DNA of 64,000 nucleotides from assembly GCA_964445765.1 (NCBI GenBank), contig CAYULD010000002.1, positions 310,001 through 374,000 on the forward strand. Direction: 5' to 3'. The translations under genes and the position numbers were made by a program. Source of the stretch: JANPLD01 sp964445765 (lineage in GTDB: Bacteria > Pseudomonadota > Alphaproteobacteria > Rickettsiales > UBA8987). Positions 32,852 through 42,065 of this stretch are shown here, piece by piece. Under the pieces are notes generated by a model that had not been told where the DNA came from, made no database searches, and saw nothing but the letters and a program-made list of their open reading frames with translations. Numbering within the stretch: the first letter of the stretch is position 1; each line of letters begins with the position of its first letter.

Positions 32852-35077
32852 ATGGCAAAAAAAGCATCAGAAGAAATTTTAATTCAAGGTAATTTTTCTG
32901 ATATTCTCTCAGAAAAATATCTCGCATATGCACTTTCTACCATAACTTCTCGCTCTTTGCCTGATGTTAGAGATGGCTTAAAGCCTGTGCATAGGCGTAT
33001 TTTATGGGCAATGCACCAACTTAAGCTTGATCCCAAATCGGGCTATAAAAAATGTGCAAGGGTGGTTGGTGATGTTATTGGTAAATATCACCCACATGGT
33101 GATGTTGCGGTTTATGATGCACTTGTAAGGCTTGCTCAAAATTTCTCAGTTCGCTATCCACTGGTTGATGGGCAAGGTAATTTTGGCTCAATAGATGGTG
33201 ATAATGCTGCTGCAATGCGTTACACAGAAGCCCGTATGACAGAAGTTGCAACCCTAATGTTGCAAGATATTGAAAATGAAACCGTTGGTTTTAAGCCAAC
33301 TTATGATGGCTTAGATGAAGAGCCACTCGTTCTGCCAGCTTACTTTCCAAATTTACTTGCAAATGGCAGTGAAGGAATTGCCGTTGGTATGGCAACTGCA
33401 ATACCCCCACATAATGTTGATGAAATCTGTGATGCTTTACTACATTTAATTAAGCACCCAAATGCTGATATAAAAACTTTAGTGGGATATGTTAAAGCCC
33501 CTGATTTTCCTACAGGTGGTGAGATTATAGAAACCGAAGAAAGCATTATATTATCATATGAAAAAGGGCGTGGGGCTTTTCGTTTAAGAAGCAAGTGGGA
33601 AAAGGAAGATTTAGGGCGTGGGGGTTATCAAATAGTTATTACGGAAATCCCTTATCAAGTTCAGAAATCTAAACTTCTTGAAAAGCTGGCAGAAAGTTTA
33701 GAAAATAAAAAAATCCCATTAGTTGGTAATATTAAAGATGAATCAGCGGAAAATATCCGCATTATAATTGAGCCTAAAAATCGCACGATAGACCCTGAAA
33801 TTCTAATGGAATCTCTATTTCGCTCAAGTGATTTAGAAATTCGTTATAATATGAATCTTAATGCACTTGATGCAAATGGCTTGCCAAGGGTGATGAGCTT
33901 AAAGGATATACTTCTAGCTTTTTTAGAGCATAGAAAAGATGTTCTTATCAAAAAATCAAATTATCGCTTGGGTAAAATTGAGGCTCGCCTTGAAATTTTA
34001 GCAGGCTTCTTAATTGCTTATCTTAACCTAGATGAAATCATCAGAATTATTAGGGAAGAAGACCACCCAAAAGAAGTTATGATGAAAAAATTTAAGCTAA
34101 CGGATAACCAAGCAGAGGCAATTCTTAATATGAGATTACGCTCCCTTAGAAAATTAGAGGAGATGGAAATCAAGCAAGAAAACAAATCTCTCAAGGAAGA
34201 AAAAGCTAGACTTCTAGAAATTCTTAAAAACCCTGAAGAGCAGAAAAAGGAAATTGCCAATAACATAAAAGAAATTAAAAAATTATTCTCTGCAAAAACA
34301 GAAATTGGCAAAAGACGCACAATAGTAACTCATAAATTACTTGCAAATAATGTTATTTCTATTGAAGCATTTGTTGAAAAAGAGCCTGTAACAATAGTTC
34401 TCTCAAAATTAAATTGGATTAGAAGTTTTAAGGGTCATAACCTTGATGCATCAACGATTAAATATAAAGAAGGCGATGAAGAGGGCTTGATAATTAAAGC
34501 TCAAACAACTGATAAAATAGTTTTCTTCACTTCATTTGGTAAATCTTTTACCCTTAACGCAGATAAAATACCCGGTGGTAAAGGTTTTGGTGATCCGCTT
34601 TCGCTTCTTCTAGATATTGCCCCAGAGGAAGAAATAATTGCTAAATTTGCCTATGAAGAAAATGCAAAATATATTCTTGCAACCAAGTTAGGCAAGGGCT
34701 TTGTGGTTGAGGCTTTTGACCTTATTGCAAGCACCAAAACGGGTAAGCAAATAATGAATCTTAAGGAAAAAGATAAAGTTATAATCTGCAAAAAAATTAC
34801 TGCAAATTTAGTTGCAACCATTGGCGAAAATAGAAAAATTATCATATTCCCTATAGAGCAAATTCCAGTGATGAAAAAAGGGCAAGGCGTTGGCCTGCAA
34901 AAATTCAAAGATGGCGGTTTAAGTGATGTTACCTTTGTAGATGAAAAAATAGGTTTAGAATATTATAAAGGTGAGAGAAAATTTGTGGTTGATAATTTCA
35001 AATATTGGCTTTCAAATCGTGCCGATGCTGGTAAGCTCGCCCCAGAAGGCTTCCCAAGAAATAATAAATTTAGTTAA
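32852..35077 (+). CDS. parC: DNA topoisomerase IV subunit A
   Basis: ParC, with ParE, decatenates daughter chromosomes. The 741-residue protein shares the breakage-reunion domain with GyrA. It has catalytic Tyr in AAMRYTEARM and the segment HPHGDVAVYDALVRLAQ, where Val occupies the E. coli Ser80 position and Asp the Glu84 position. It lacks a GyrA box, and its C-terminal domain is shorter, which together with a paralogous gyrA at 17.4 kb supports ParC. It converges with tkt, two bases apart. Confidence 0.95.
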   Translation: MAKKASEEILIQGNFSDILSEKYLAYALSTITSRSLPDVRDGLKPVHRRILWAMHQLKLDPKSGYKKCARVVGDVIGKYHPHGDVAVYDALVRLAQNFSVRYPLVDGQGNFGSIDGDNAAAMRYTEARMTEVATLMLQDIENETVGFKPTYDGLDEEPLVLPAYFPNLLANGSEGIAVGMATAIPPHNVDEICDALLHLIKHPNADIKTLVGYVKAPDFPTGGEIIETEESIILSYEKGRGAFRLRSKWEKEDLGRGGYQIVITEIPYQVQKSKLLEKLAESLENKKIPLVGNIKDESAENIRIIIEPKNRTIDPEILMESLFRSSDLEIRYNMNLNALDANGLPRVMSLKDILLAFLEHRKDVLIKKSNYRLGKIEARLEILAGFLIAYLNLDEIIRIIREEDHPKEVMMKKFKLTDNQAEAILNMRLRSLRKLEEMEIKQENKSLKEEKARLLEILKNPEEQKKEIANNIKEIKKLFSAKTEIGKRRTIVTHKLLANNVISIEAFVEKEPVTIVLSKLNWIRSFKGHNLDASTIKYKEGDEEGLIIKAQTTDKIVFFTSFGKSFTLNADKIPGGKGFGDPLSLLLDIAPEEEIIAKFAYEENAKYILATKLGKGFVVEAFDLIASTKTGKQIMNLKEKDKVIICKKITANLVATIGENRKIIIFPIEQIPVMKKGQGVGLQKFKDGGLSDVTFVDEKIGLEYYKGERKFVVDNFKYWLSNRADAGKLAPEGFPRNNKFS

Positions 35078-35079
35078 AC

Positions 35080-37041
35080 TTATTCTGCAGATTTAATTAT
35101 AGCTTCTTTGGTGATGCCGAAATGAGTAAAAAGTTTTTCAGCGGGTGCTGATGCACCGAAGGAATTCATACCAATAAATTTACCTTTTCTGCCGATATAA
35201 CGCTCCCAGCCTAGTTTTGAGCCTGCTTCAACGGCGATAATTTTTGCAGAGCTACCTTCACCTAAAATATAATTTTTATATTCTTGGTTTTGTTTTTCAA
35301 ATAATTCCCAAGATATAAAAGAAACCACTCTAACTTTTTTACCTTTAGAAATTAAATCTTTTGCAGCTTCAACAGCAAGGCTAACTTCTGAGCCAGTTGC
35401 GAGGATAATTACATCAGGGTTTTTCTCTTGCATAATTTCATAAGCACCTTTCTTAGAAAGATTTTCTGAAATATTTTCACCCCTTAAATTTGGTAAATTT
35501 TGACGAGTTAAAACCAACACCGAAGGCGTGTTTTCGCTTTCAAGTGCAATCTGCCAGCTTTCCGCCGTTTCTACAGCATCAGCAGGGCGAAGAATTTGTA
35601 AATTTGGAACCGCCCTAAGTGCAGCAAGATGCTCTATTGGCTGGTGGGTTGGCCCATCTTCTCCAAGCCCAATGGAATCGTGAGTCATAACAAATATAAC
35701 CCTCTGCTTCATAAGGGCGGCAAGCCTTATTGCCGGCTTGCAGTAATCAGTAAATACGAAGAAAGTGCCACCATAAGGTATAAAGCCACCGTGAAGGGCA
35801 ATGCCATTCATTGCGGCACACATTGCGTGTTCTCTCACGCCATAATAAATATATCTGCCAGAATAATCAGAGCTTGTGAAAGGTTTTAGCGTTTTAGTTT
35901 TGGTTAAGTTTGAGCCTGTTAAATCCGCAGAGCCACCAATTAATTCAGGGAGTGCATCAACTAAATATTCAAGCGTCATACCAGATGATTTTCTAGTTGC
36001 CATTGGCGTTGATTTAGAAAATGCAATTTTTGCTTCATTAATTTTTTCAGAAAAATTTGCAGGAAGTTTTCCAGATATAACCCTTTCAAATTCTGATTTT
36101 TTATCTGATTTTTTGAGCCTTTCATTCCAAGAATTATATTCTGCTTGGCTTCTATTGCCTGCATCACGCCATAAATTCAAAATTTCATTGGGGATTTCAA
36201 ACGCAGGATAATCCCATCCAAGATTTTTTCTTGCACCTTCTATTTCAGCTTTACCAAGTGGTGAGCCGTGCGAATCAGAAGTCCCAGCTTTAGTTGGTGC
36301 ACCTTTTGCGATAATTGTTCTGCACGCAATTAATGTTGGTTTATCTGACTTTTGGGCTTTTGATATTGCTTGTTCAATTTGTTCAAAATTATGCCCATCT
36401 ATTGAAATAGTATTCCAGCCTGATGCTTCAAACCTCTTTATTTGATCTTCTGAAGTGGCAAGGGAAGTTGGCCCATCTATTGATATTTGGTTATCATCAA
36501 ATAGCACGATTAATTTATTTAATTTAAGATGCCCCGCTAAGGAAATTGCCTCTTGTGAAATACCTTCCATTAAGCAACCATCACCTGCAATTACATAAGT
36601 ATAATGATTAACTAAGTCATTACCAAATCTAGCATTTAAGCCCCTTTCTGCGATTGCAAAGCCGACAGAATTTGCGATACCTTGCCCAAGTGGCCCTGTG
36701 GTTGTTTCAATGCCACCTGCTTCACCAAATTCAGGATGACCACAAGTTTTTGAGTGTAATTGTCTAAAATTTTTTATTTCATCTAGGGTAATTTCTGCAT
36801 AGCCTGTTAAATATAGCAATGAATATAGCAACATTGAGCCATGCCCTGCAGAAAGAATAAATCTATCTCTATCAGCCCAATTCGGATTTTTAGGATTAAA
36901 TTTTAAGAATTTTGAAAATAGAATTGTGGCAACATCTGCCATACCCATTGGCATTCCGGGGTGGCCAGAATTGGCTTTTTCTACGGCATCCATTGATAAA
37001 GCACGAATCGCATTAGCCATATTTTGAAGTGAAGATGTCAT
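35080..37041 (-). CDS. tkt: transketolase
   Basis: Transketolase moves two-carbon units between sugar phosphates in the non-oxidative pentose phosphate pathway, using thiamine diphosphate. The 653-residue protein starts with the typical ANAIRALSMDAVEKANSGHPGMPMG and has the ThDP/Mg motif GDGCLMEGISQEA...DDN. The central block THDSIGLGEDGPTHQP and the catalytic-Glu block FxGVREHAM are also present (YYGVREHAM here). With rpiB at 43.4 kb it covers two steps of ribose-5-phosphate supply. Nine bases separate it from upstream pgpA. Confidence 0.96.
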   Translation of the reverse strand: MTSSLQNMANAIRALSMDAVEKANSGHPGMPMGMADVATILFSKFLKFNPKNPNWADRDRFILSAGHGSMLLYSLLYLTGYAEITLDEIKNFRQLHSKTCGHPEFGEAGGIETTTGPLGQGIANSVGFAIAERGLNARFGNDLVNHYTYVIAGDGCLMEGISQEAISLAGHLKLNKLIVLFDDNQISIDGPTSLATSEDQIKRFEASGWNTISIDGHNFEQIEQAISKAQKSDKPTLIACRTIIAKGAPTKAGTSDSHGSPLGKAEIEGARKNLGWDYPAFEIPNEILNLWRDAGNRSQAEYNSWNERLKKSDKKSEFERVISGKLPANFSEKINEAKIAFSKSTPMATRKSSGMTLEYLVDALPELIGGSADLTGSNLTKTKTLKPFTSSDYSGRYIYYGVREHAMCAAMNGIALHGGFIPYGGTFFVFTDYCKPAIRLAALMKQRVIFVMTHDSIGLGEDGPTHQPIEHLAALRAVPNLQILRPADAVETAESWQIALESENTPSVLVLTRQNLPNLRGENISENLSKKGAYEIMQEKNPDVIILATGSEVSLAVEAAKDLISKGKKVRVVSFISWELFEKQNQEYKNYILGEGSSAKIIAVEAGSKLGWERYIGRKGKFIGMNSFGASAPAEKLFTHFGITKEAIIKSAE

Positions 37042-37049
37042 AAGAAAAA

Positions 37050-37670
37050 TTATTCTATAGTTAAAACAAAGTTTAGTAGCTCAAATTCTTTTGCTATGAA
37101 AAAGAATATAAAAAATGTGATAGCGGTATATATTCCCGCGATAATATCATCAAGCATTATTCCAAGCCCACCTTTAATATTTTTATCAGCATAACCTATG
37201 TGAAGTGGCTTTGAAATATCAAATATTCTGAATAAAATAAAAATTATTGGAAAAAACCAGCCAGCTAAAGAAAAATAAATTAAATATTCTTTTGGGTTTA
37301 TAAAATATAAAAATGCAAAAAAATCTGCAATTAATGAGGTTGCAACAAAAATTCCCGCAACTTCATCTATTACAATTTGTTTTGGATCAGATATTTTTAT
37401 TTTTTGAGAGTAAATTTCTGAAGTATAAACCCCAAGAGTACAAAATAAAATTGCTAAAATATTTATTAATGGAATTATTAAGTTGCTTGGAATATAACCA
37501 GCACCAAGCCTAAAATTAAGCCCTGTTTCATCATAATAAAAATTACTTGGCTGATAGAAAATTATAGCAACTAAAATAGTTGCTAATAGGCTAGCAAAAG
37601 TGCCTTGTGCAAATGGAAATTTGCCAGTATAGAAAAAAGTGGAAAATATTTCAGAAAATTTTTCTTTCAT
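37050..37670 (-). CDS. pgpA: phosphatidylglycerophosphatase A
   Basis: PgpA dephosphorylates phosphatidylglycerol phosphate, the last step of phosphatidylglycerol synthesis, at the inner membrane. The 206-residue protein has the N-terminal PFAQGTFASL, the IVIDEVAG motif, FRIFDISKP and GGLGIMLDDIIAGIY, all diagnostic. About four hydrophobic segments are present. An insertion of some 25 residues (YYDETGLNFRLGAGYIP) after the first helix is longer than in E. coli PgpA. It lies directly upstream of tkt on the same strand. Confidence 0.93.
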   Translation of the reverse strand: MKEKFSEIFSTFFYTGKFPFAQGTFASLLATILVAIIFYQPSNFYYDETGLNFRLGAGYIPSNLIIPLINILAILFCTLGVYTSEIYSQKIKISDPKQIVIDEVAGIFVATSLIADFFAFLYFINPKEYLIYFSLAGWFFPIIFILFRIFDISKPLHIGYADKNIKGGLGIMLDDIIAGIYTAITFFIFFFIAKEFELLNFVLTIE

Positions 37671-37815
37671 TCTTTAGGGGTTAGGGGTTAGGTTTTAGGG
37701 TTCAGTTTGTATACCAAGGATTTTTTCAGAAGAAAAAATTCAGGCAATGAAATGACTCTTTTGAGTTAACTTATAGACAATAAGAAATAAAAAACTTTAC
37801 TAAAATTGCCTAGCC

Positions 37816-38493
37816 TCAAGCTAAAATACTTTGAAAGATTATTTTACCATCAATACCACCAGTATAGGCATCACAATGCCTTTCTGGGTGAGGCATAAGC
37901 CCTAAAACATTCTTATTTTTATTATAAACCCCAGCGATATTTTCTACTGAGCCATTAGGGTTTGCAGTTTCAGTAACATCACCACCAGCATTACAATATT
38001 TGAAGGCGATTTGATTATTATCATTTAGTGCTTTAAGCTCATCTTCAGAGGCAAAATAATTGCCATCGTGATGTGCTATAGAAATTTTAAGAGGCTTATC
38101 TGATTTATATTTTTTAATAAATACAGCATCACTATTTTCTGGGCGAAGATAAACTTCTTTACAGATAAATTTTAGATTTTTGTTTCTCATCAAAACGCCG
38201 GGTAATAAACCAGCTTCAGTAAGAATTTGAAAGCCATTACAAATTCCCAATACATAACCGCCATTATCTGCAAACTTTTTAACTTCTTTCATAATATTTG
38301 AATGGGCAGAAATCGCACCGCATCTAAGGTAATCCCCATAAGAAAAGCCACCCGGAACACATACTAAATCTAATTTTGGGAGTTCTGTTTGCTTATGCCA
38401 TATCATCTCAACCTTAAAACCACTAGATTTTAAGGCAACCGCAAGATCTCTATCGCAATTTGAACCGGGAAATACTAAAACACCTGCTTTCAT
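37816..38493 (-). CDS. purQ: phosphoribosylformylglycinamidine synthase, glutaminase subunit
   Basis: PurQ hydrolyses glutamine and passes ammonia to PurL in step four of purine synthesis. The class I amidotransferase nucleophile Cys85 lies in GICNGFQ, and the His/Glu pair is in MPHPERH near residue 203. The N-terminal GVLVFPGSNCDRD is typical. It forms a three-subunit complex with PurS (encoded just upstream) and PurL (not in this window). The 3' end is followed by short GTTAGGG-rich spacer DNA. Confidence 0.96.
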   Translation of the reverse strand: MKAGVLVFPGSNCDRDLAVALKSSGFKVEMIWHKQTELPKLDLVCVPGGFSYGDYLRCGAISAHSNIMKEVKKFADNGGYVLGICNGFQILTEAGLLPGVLMRNKNLKFICKEVYLRPENSDAVFIKKYKSDKPLKISIAHHDGNYFASEDELKALNDNNQIAFKYCNAGGDVTETANPNGSVENIAGVYNKNKNVLGLMPHPERHCDAYTGGIDGKIIFQSILA

Positions 38494-38567
38494 ATATTTG
38501 GGGGTTAAGGGTTGGGGGTTAGAAATGGTTGAGAAATCATAAAAATCCGTAAATACTAAACTCTAGT

Positions 38568-38810
38568 TTATGCCGCTATTTCAAATTTATAATTTTCAAT
38601 AACTGTGTTTGCTAAAAGCTCTTTGCACATTTTTTCTAGTTGATCTTTTGCTTTTTCTTTATCAGTTTCTGTAAGTTCAACTTCAATGAATTTTCCCTGC
38701 CTAACATCTTTAACTGATTTATAGCCAAGTGAATTTAAGCTCTCAGAAATTGCCTTTCCTTGTGGGTCAAGAACGCCATTTTTAAGAGTTACGAATATTT
38801 TTGCTTTCAT
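38568..38810 (-). CDS. purS: phosphoribosylformylglycinamidine synthase subunit PurS
   Basis: An 80-residue protein that bridges PurQ and PurL. KAKIFVTLKNGVLDPQGKAI at the N-terminus and LGYKSVKDVRQGKFIEV are the classic PurS blocks. It lies between purC and purQ, the order usual in Alphaproteobacteria. Confidence 0.95.
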   Translation of the reverse strand: MKAKIFVTLKNGVLDPQGKAISESLNSLGYKSVKDVRQGKFIEVELTETDKEKAKDQLEKMCKELLANTVIENYKFEIAA

Positions 38811-38896
38811 AAAATCATATTATTACTTATTTTAATTTTGCCTTAACCTTACCCTTCCCAGAACCTTACCCTTCCCAGTGTGAGATGGGTATGATT

Positions 38897-39700
38897 TTAT
38901 TTCTTAGTTTTATCTTTTGTAGTTGGTTTAGTTTCAAAAGAAACAACATTCTCATCTTCCAAACCTTTAAGAACTCCAAGGCGTTTGGCAACTTCCCTAT
39001 AGGCTTCTAAAACACCACCCATATTTTTTCTAAATCTATCTTTATCAAGAATATTGCCAGTTTCAATATCCCATAACCTGCAAGAATCAGGGCTAATTTC
39101 ATCAGCAACTAGAAGGTAGACATTGCCTTCTTCATCATAAACCCTGCCAAATTCTAGTTTGAGATCAACTAATTTTATACCAACCGCGTGGAAAACACCG
39201 CATAAAAAATCATTAATGCGAAGCGAAATCCCTTTCATAGCTTCAATTTCCTCTGGTAATGCCCAGCCAAATACATTAATATGTTCATCAGTGATAAAGG
39301 GATCCCCAAGTTTATCGCTTTTTAAGCACATTTCAATCATAGGGTGATATAAATTCATACCAATATCCAGAGCGAACCTTTTAGATAAACTGCCTGCCGT
39401 AACATTGCGAACAATAATTTCAATTGGAATCATTTCACAGGCTTTTATAAGTTGCTCCCTCATATTAAGCCTTTTGATGAAATGAGTATGAATGCCCACA
39501 TCTTCAAGTTTTTGGAATAAATATTCAGAAATTCTGTTATTTATAACGCCTTTACCAGATAAAACTTCTAACTTTTCACCATTAAAAGCACTTGTATCAT
39601 CTTTGAAATATTGTATTAGCGTTCCAGCCTCTGGCCCTTCGTAAAGAATTTTTGCTTTGCCTTCGTATAATAATTTTTTACTAACTTTATTTTTTGCCAT
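38897..39700 (-). CDS. purC: SAICAR synthetase
   Basis: PurC ligates aspartate to CAIR in purine synthesis. The 267-residue protein shows LLYEGKAKILYEG, FKDDTSAFNGEK, NRISEYLF and the SLSKRF block. DEISPDSCRLWDIETGNILDKDRFR is also diagnostic of SAICAR synthetase. A Lys/Thr-rich tail ends the protein. First gene of the purC-purS-purQ group; divergent from the DUF1476 gene across 87 bases. Confidence 0.97.
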   Translation of the reverse strand: MAKNKVSKKLLYEGKAKILYEGPEAGTLIQYFKDDTSAFNGEKLEVLSGKGVINNRISEYLFQKLEDVGIHTHFIKRLNMREQLIKACEMIPIEIIVRNVTAGSLSKRFALDIGMNLYHPMIEMCLKSDKLGDPFITDEHINVFGWALPEEIEAMKGISLRINDFLCGVFHAVGIKLVDLKLEFGRVYDEEGNVYLLVADEISPDSCRLWDIETGNILDKDRFRKNMGGVLEAYREVAKRLGVLKGLEDENVVSFETKPTTKDKTKK

Positions 39701-39787
39701 TTTTAACCTTTTTTCATATAAAACTTGATAAATTTATATTAGAATTTAATAATTTGGCAAATATTTTGATTAATTTTTTTATAATTT

Positions 39788-40105
39788 ATGTCTGAAATTG
39801 ATAATAGAAAAAAAGCCTTTGAAAATAAATTTGCTCATGATGAAGAGTTAAAGTTCAAAATTGCCTCCAGAAGAAGGAAAATGCTTGGGCTTTGGGCTGG
39901 TGAGGTTATGCAACTTGATGATGATGAATCACTAGAATACGCAATGGGGATTGTTAATTATGGTCTAGATAACAAAAATGCAGGGGCAGTAATTAAGAAA
40001 ATATTTGATGATATGAAATCAAAAAATATTACTATCACTGAGCAAGAAATTAGGCTTAAAAATGATGAATTTGAGGAATTAGCAACAAGGCAAATAACTA
40101 GTTAG
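39788..40105 (+). CDS. DUF1476 protein, zeta-type inhibitor subunit of F1-ATPase
   Basis: A 105-residue helical protein matching DUF1476 (PF07345). It shows the N-terminal RKKAFENKFAHDEELKFK, RRRKMLGLWAGEVM and a C-terminal R-L-K-N-D-E-F block. In Paracoccus this family is the zeta subunit that blocks ATP hydrolysis by F1. It is confined mostly to Alphaproteobacteria and often lies beside purC, as here. The tlpA ATG follows its stop by three bases, so it heads a tight operon with tlpA and the pseudopilins, although no functional tie to those is known. Confidence 0.88.
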   Translation: MSEIDNRKKAFENKFAHDEELKFKIASRRRKMLGLWAGEVMQLDDDESLEYAMGIVNYGLDNKNAGAVIKKIFDDMKSKNITITEQEIRLKNDEFEELATRQITS

Positions 40106-40108
40106 GCA

Positions 40109-40594
40109 ATGTTAGCAAAATTTTATAAAATTTCCTTTATAGTAATTCTATTATTCGCTTTTAATTCTTCGGCTCAAAATTCTGATGATTTTGTTAATAT
40201 TCCAATAAAAATAAATAATGAAAATTATAAATTAGCTGATTTTCAGGGTAAATTTGTGCTGCTACAATTTTGGGCAACTTGGTGCCCATATTGTGAAAAA
40301 CAAATGCCAGATTTAGTAAAACTTCAAGCAAGATATAAAGAAAATCCAAAACTTATAATTTTACCAGTTTCTATTGATGAAGAGGGGCAAAATGCCGTTG
40401 CAAATTTTTATAAATCAAGAGGTTATAATAGCTTGCCAGTAGTTTTAGATGAAAATAAAAATCTTTATAGAAGTTTTGGCTTAAGAGGCGTGCCAACCTC
40501 TATCTTAATTTCTGATAAAGGCAAAATTATTGAGATATTTAACTCTATCTCGCAATTAGATTTAGAAATTTTTGATCAAATTCTGCAAAATTAA
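40109..40594 (+). CDS. TlpA-like thioredoxin-fold protein, exported
   Basis: A 161-residue periplasmic thiol-disulfide protein. A signal peptide or anchor covers residues 1-22 (IVILLFAFNSSAQ). The redox motif is WATWCPYC with Cys59 and Cys62, followed by a TlpA/ResA-like insertion and the cis-proline region GVPTSILI. Such proteins usually reduce disulfides in cytochrome maturation or in other exported substrates. The gene lies 21 bases before three pseudopilin-like genes, the last of which encodes a cysteine-rich tail, which suggests but does not prove a substrate relationship. Confidence 0.85.
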   Translation: MLAKFYKISFIVILLFAFNSSAQNSDDFVNIPIKINNENYKLADFQGKFVLLQFWATWCPYCEKQMPDLVKLQARYKENPKLIILPVSIDEEGQNAVANFYKSRGYNSLPVVLDENKNLYRSFGLRGVPTSILISDKGKIIEIFNSISQLDLEIFDQILQN

Positions 40595-40615
40595 TTTATC
40601 TATTATAGCTATAAA

Positions 40616-41380
40616 ATGAAGATAATTAATATTAAAAATCAGGGCTTTTCTTTAATTGAGCTAACGGCGGTTGTAATAATAATTTCTTTTATAGTTAGTG
40701 CGATTGTTTTTACCACTCAAGCAAGGCTAGATGCTTCTAGAATTTATGTTACCAAAGAGAGAATGCAAACTATAACAGATGCAATTGATAGATATGTAGA
40801 GAATTATGGTCATATCCCATGCCCTGCAAACCCTGCTATTGCAAGAACTAACCCAAATTATGGCTGGGGGACTGGCACAAATTCTACCCCTGCTAACTGC
40901 CCGCAGGCTTCAACTTTTTTTGCAAGTGGAAGTGGAACTTATGGTGATATTGTTATTGGAATGGTGCCTTTCAAAACGCTTGTGCCACCTCTTGATCCAT
41001 CAGTTGCAGTAGATGGCTGGGGTAATAGATTTTCTTATTTCGTAACAGAAATGTATACTAATAGAACTAATTATAAATTGGCTTCTGGTGCGGGGGGTAA
41101 TTATTATATTTCTAATATTCCAAATGGCACAGGTTCAAATTATGTTGATAGCACCAATGGCGATATAACTTATATTTTATTAAGCCACGGCCCCAATGGT
41201 GATTATGCTTATCGTGATAAAGATGGTGTTCAAATTTCTCTGGCAACGCATTTAGTTTCAGATACTGAAAATGGTGTTGCAGGTGATGCTCAGTTTGTTT
41301 GTTCAATGCCAAATGCGTTGAATGATGATATAGTTTTATATAAAAATAAATGGCAACTTCCCAAATTTATTAATGATTAG
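40616..41380 (+). CDS. pseudopilin-like protein 1 (type II/IV prepilin N-terminus)
   Basis: A 254-residue protein with a class III signal: basic leader ending in Gly10, then FSLIELTAVVIIISFIVSAI with Glu at +5. A prepilin peptidase would therefore cut at G-FSLIE. The globular part shares a set of blocks with the next two genes: HIPCPAN, a second Cys, GMVPF, VDGWGNRFSY, LLSHGPNGDY and NDDIV. No PilE/PulG/GspH family is specifically recognised. It overlaps the next gene by eight bases. No pilus or type II secretion machinery genes lie in the window. Confidence 0.7.
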   Translation: MKIINIKNQGFSLIELTAVVIIISFIVSAIVFTTQARLDASRIYVTKERMQTITDAIDRYVENYGHIPCPANPAIARTNPNYGWGTGTNSTPANCPQASTFFASGSGTYGDIVIGMVPFKTLVPPLDPSVAVDGWGNRFSYFVTEMYTNRTNYKLASGAGGNYYISNIPNGTGSNYVDSTNGDITYILLSHGPNGDYAYRDKDGVQISLATHLVSDTENGVAGDAQFVCSMPNALNDDIVLYKNKWQLPKFIND

Positions 41381-42065
41381 GAAAAATAAAATATTAGGTT
41401 TCTCGCTTTTGGAAATGTCAATAGTAATTGCCATAGTTGGAATGACTATTGGGCTTGGAATTTTAAGTTTTAATCAGTTTAGTAGAGCCTCTAAAACAGA
41501 ATTGACCAAAGAAAGAATGAAGGTAATTCTTAGAGCAATTAATGATTATGCTGATAAATTTAATCGCCTTCCCTGCCCTGCAAATGGAACACAGGCTTTT
41601 GATGATAGTTTATATGGGGTCGGTTCAATCTCAGCGGATGTATGCACTAACCACAATTCACTAGTTGCAGACACTTATTTTGGAATGGTACCAGTTAATA
41701 CTTTAAATATATTTCCTTCTTATGCTGTTGATGGATGGGGAAATAGGTTTTCTTATGCTGTTAAAGTTACGGGTGTTGCTTCAGGTGGTGTTAGCGATAC
41801 AAATTCTCAAATTAATCTTAAAAATTATGCAGATGATGTTAGATTTTATAATGTTGTAGTATTAATTATTAGCCATGGTGAAAATGGTTTTGGTGCTTGG
41901 AAAGGCAATGGTGGAAGTAAAAATGCAACCAGTGTAAATGGAAGAGAAGCTAGAAATAGCAATGTTAGTGTTGATGGCTTTCATACATCACTACCATTAG
42001 TAGGCTTTGATGATATAGTATATTTTTTAACAAATATTCAAATTACTGATGAAAGCTTTGAATAA
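41373..42065 (+). CDS. pseudopilin-like protein 2
   Basis: A 230-residue paralogue of the preceding protein. The class III signal is MIRKNKILG-FSLLEMSIVIAIVG, with Gly at -1 and Glu at +5. The shared blocks are RLPCPAN, a mid-protein Cys, GMVPVN, VDGWGNRFSY, LIISHGENGF and FDDIVYF. The RLPCP and SHGxNG blocks align with those of genes 1 and 3, so the three arose by duplication. It overlaps gene 3 by 17 bases, showing translational coupling. Confidence 0.7.
   Translation: MIRKNKILGFSLLEMSIVIAIVGMTIGLGILSFNQFSRASKTELTKERMKVILRAINDYADKFNRLPCPANGTQAFDDSLYGVGSISADVCTNHNSLVADTYFGMVPVNTLNIFPSYAVDGWGNRFSYAVKVTGVASGGVSDTNSQINLKNYADDVRFYNVVVLIISHGENGFGAWKGNGGSKNATSVNGREARNSNVSVDGFHTSLPLVGFDDIVYFLTNIQITDESFE

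Noticed and set aside
34018..34908. Minus-strand open frames opposite parC, hydrophobic and Ser-rich.
   Set aside because: These are mirror images of helical, charged coding sequence on the other strand and lack start signals.
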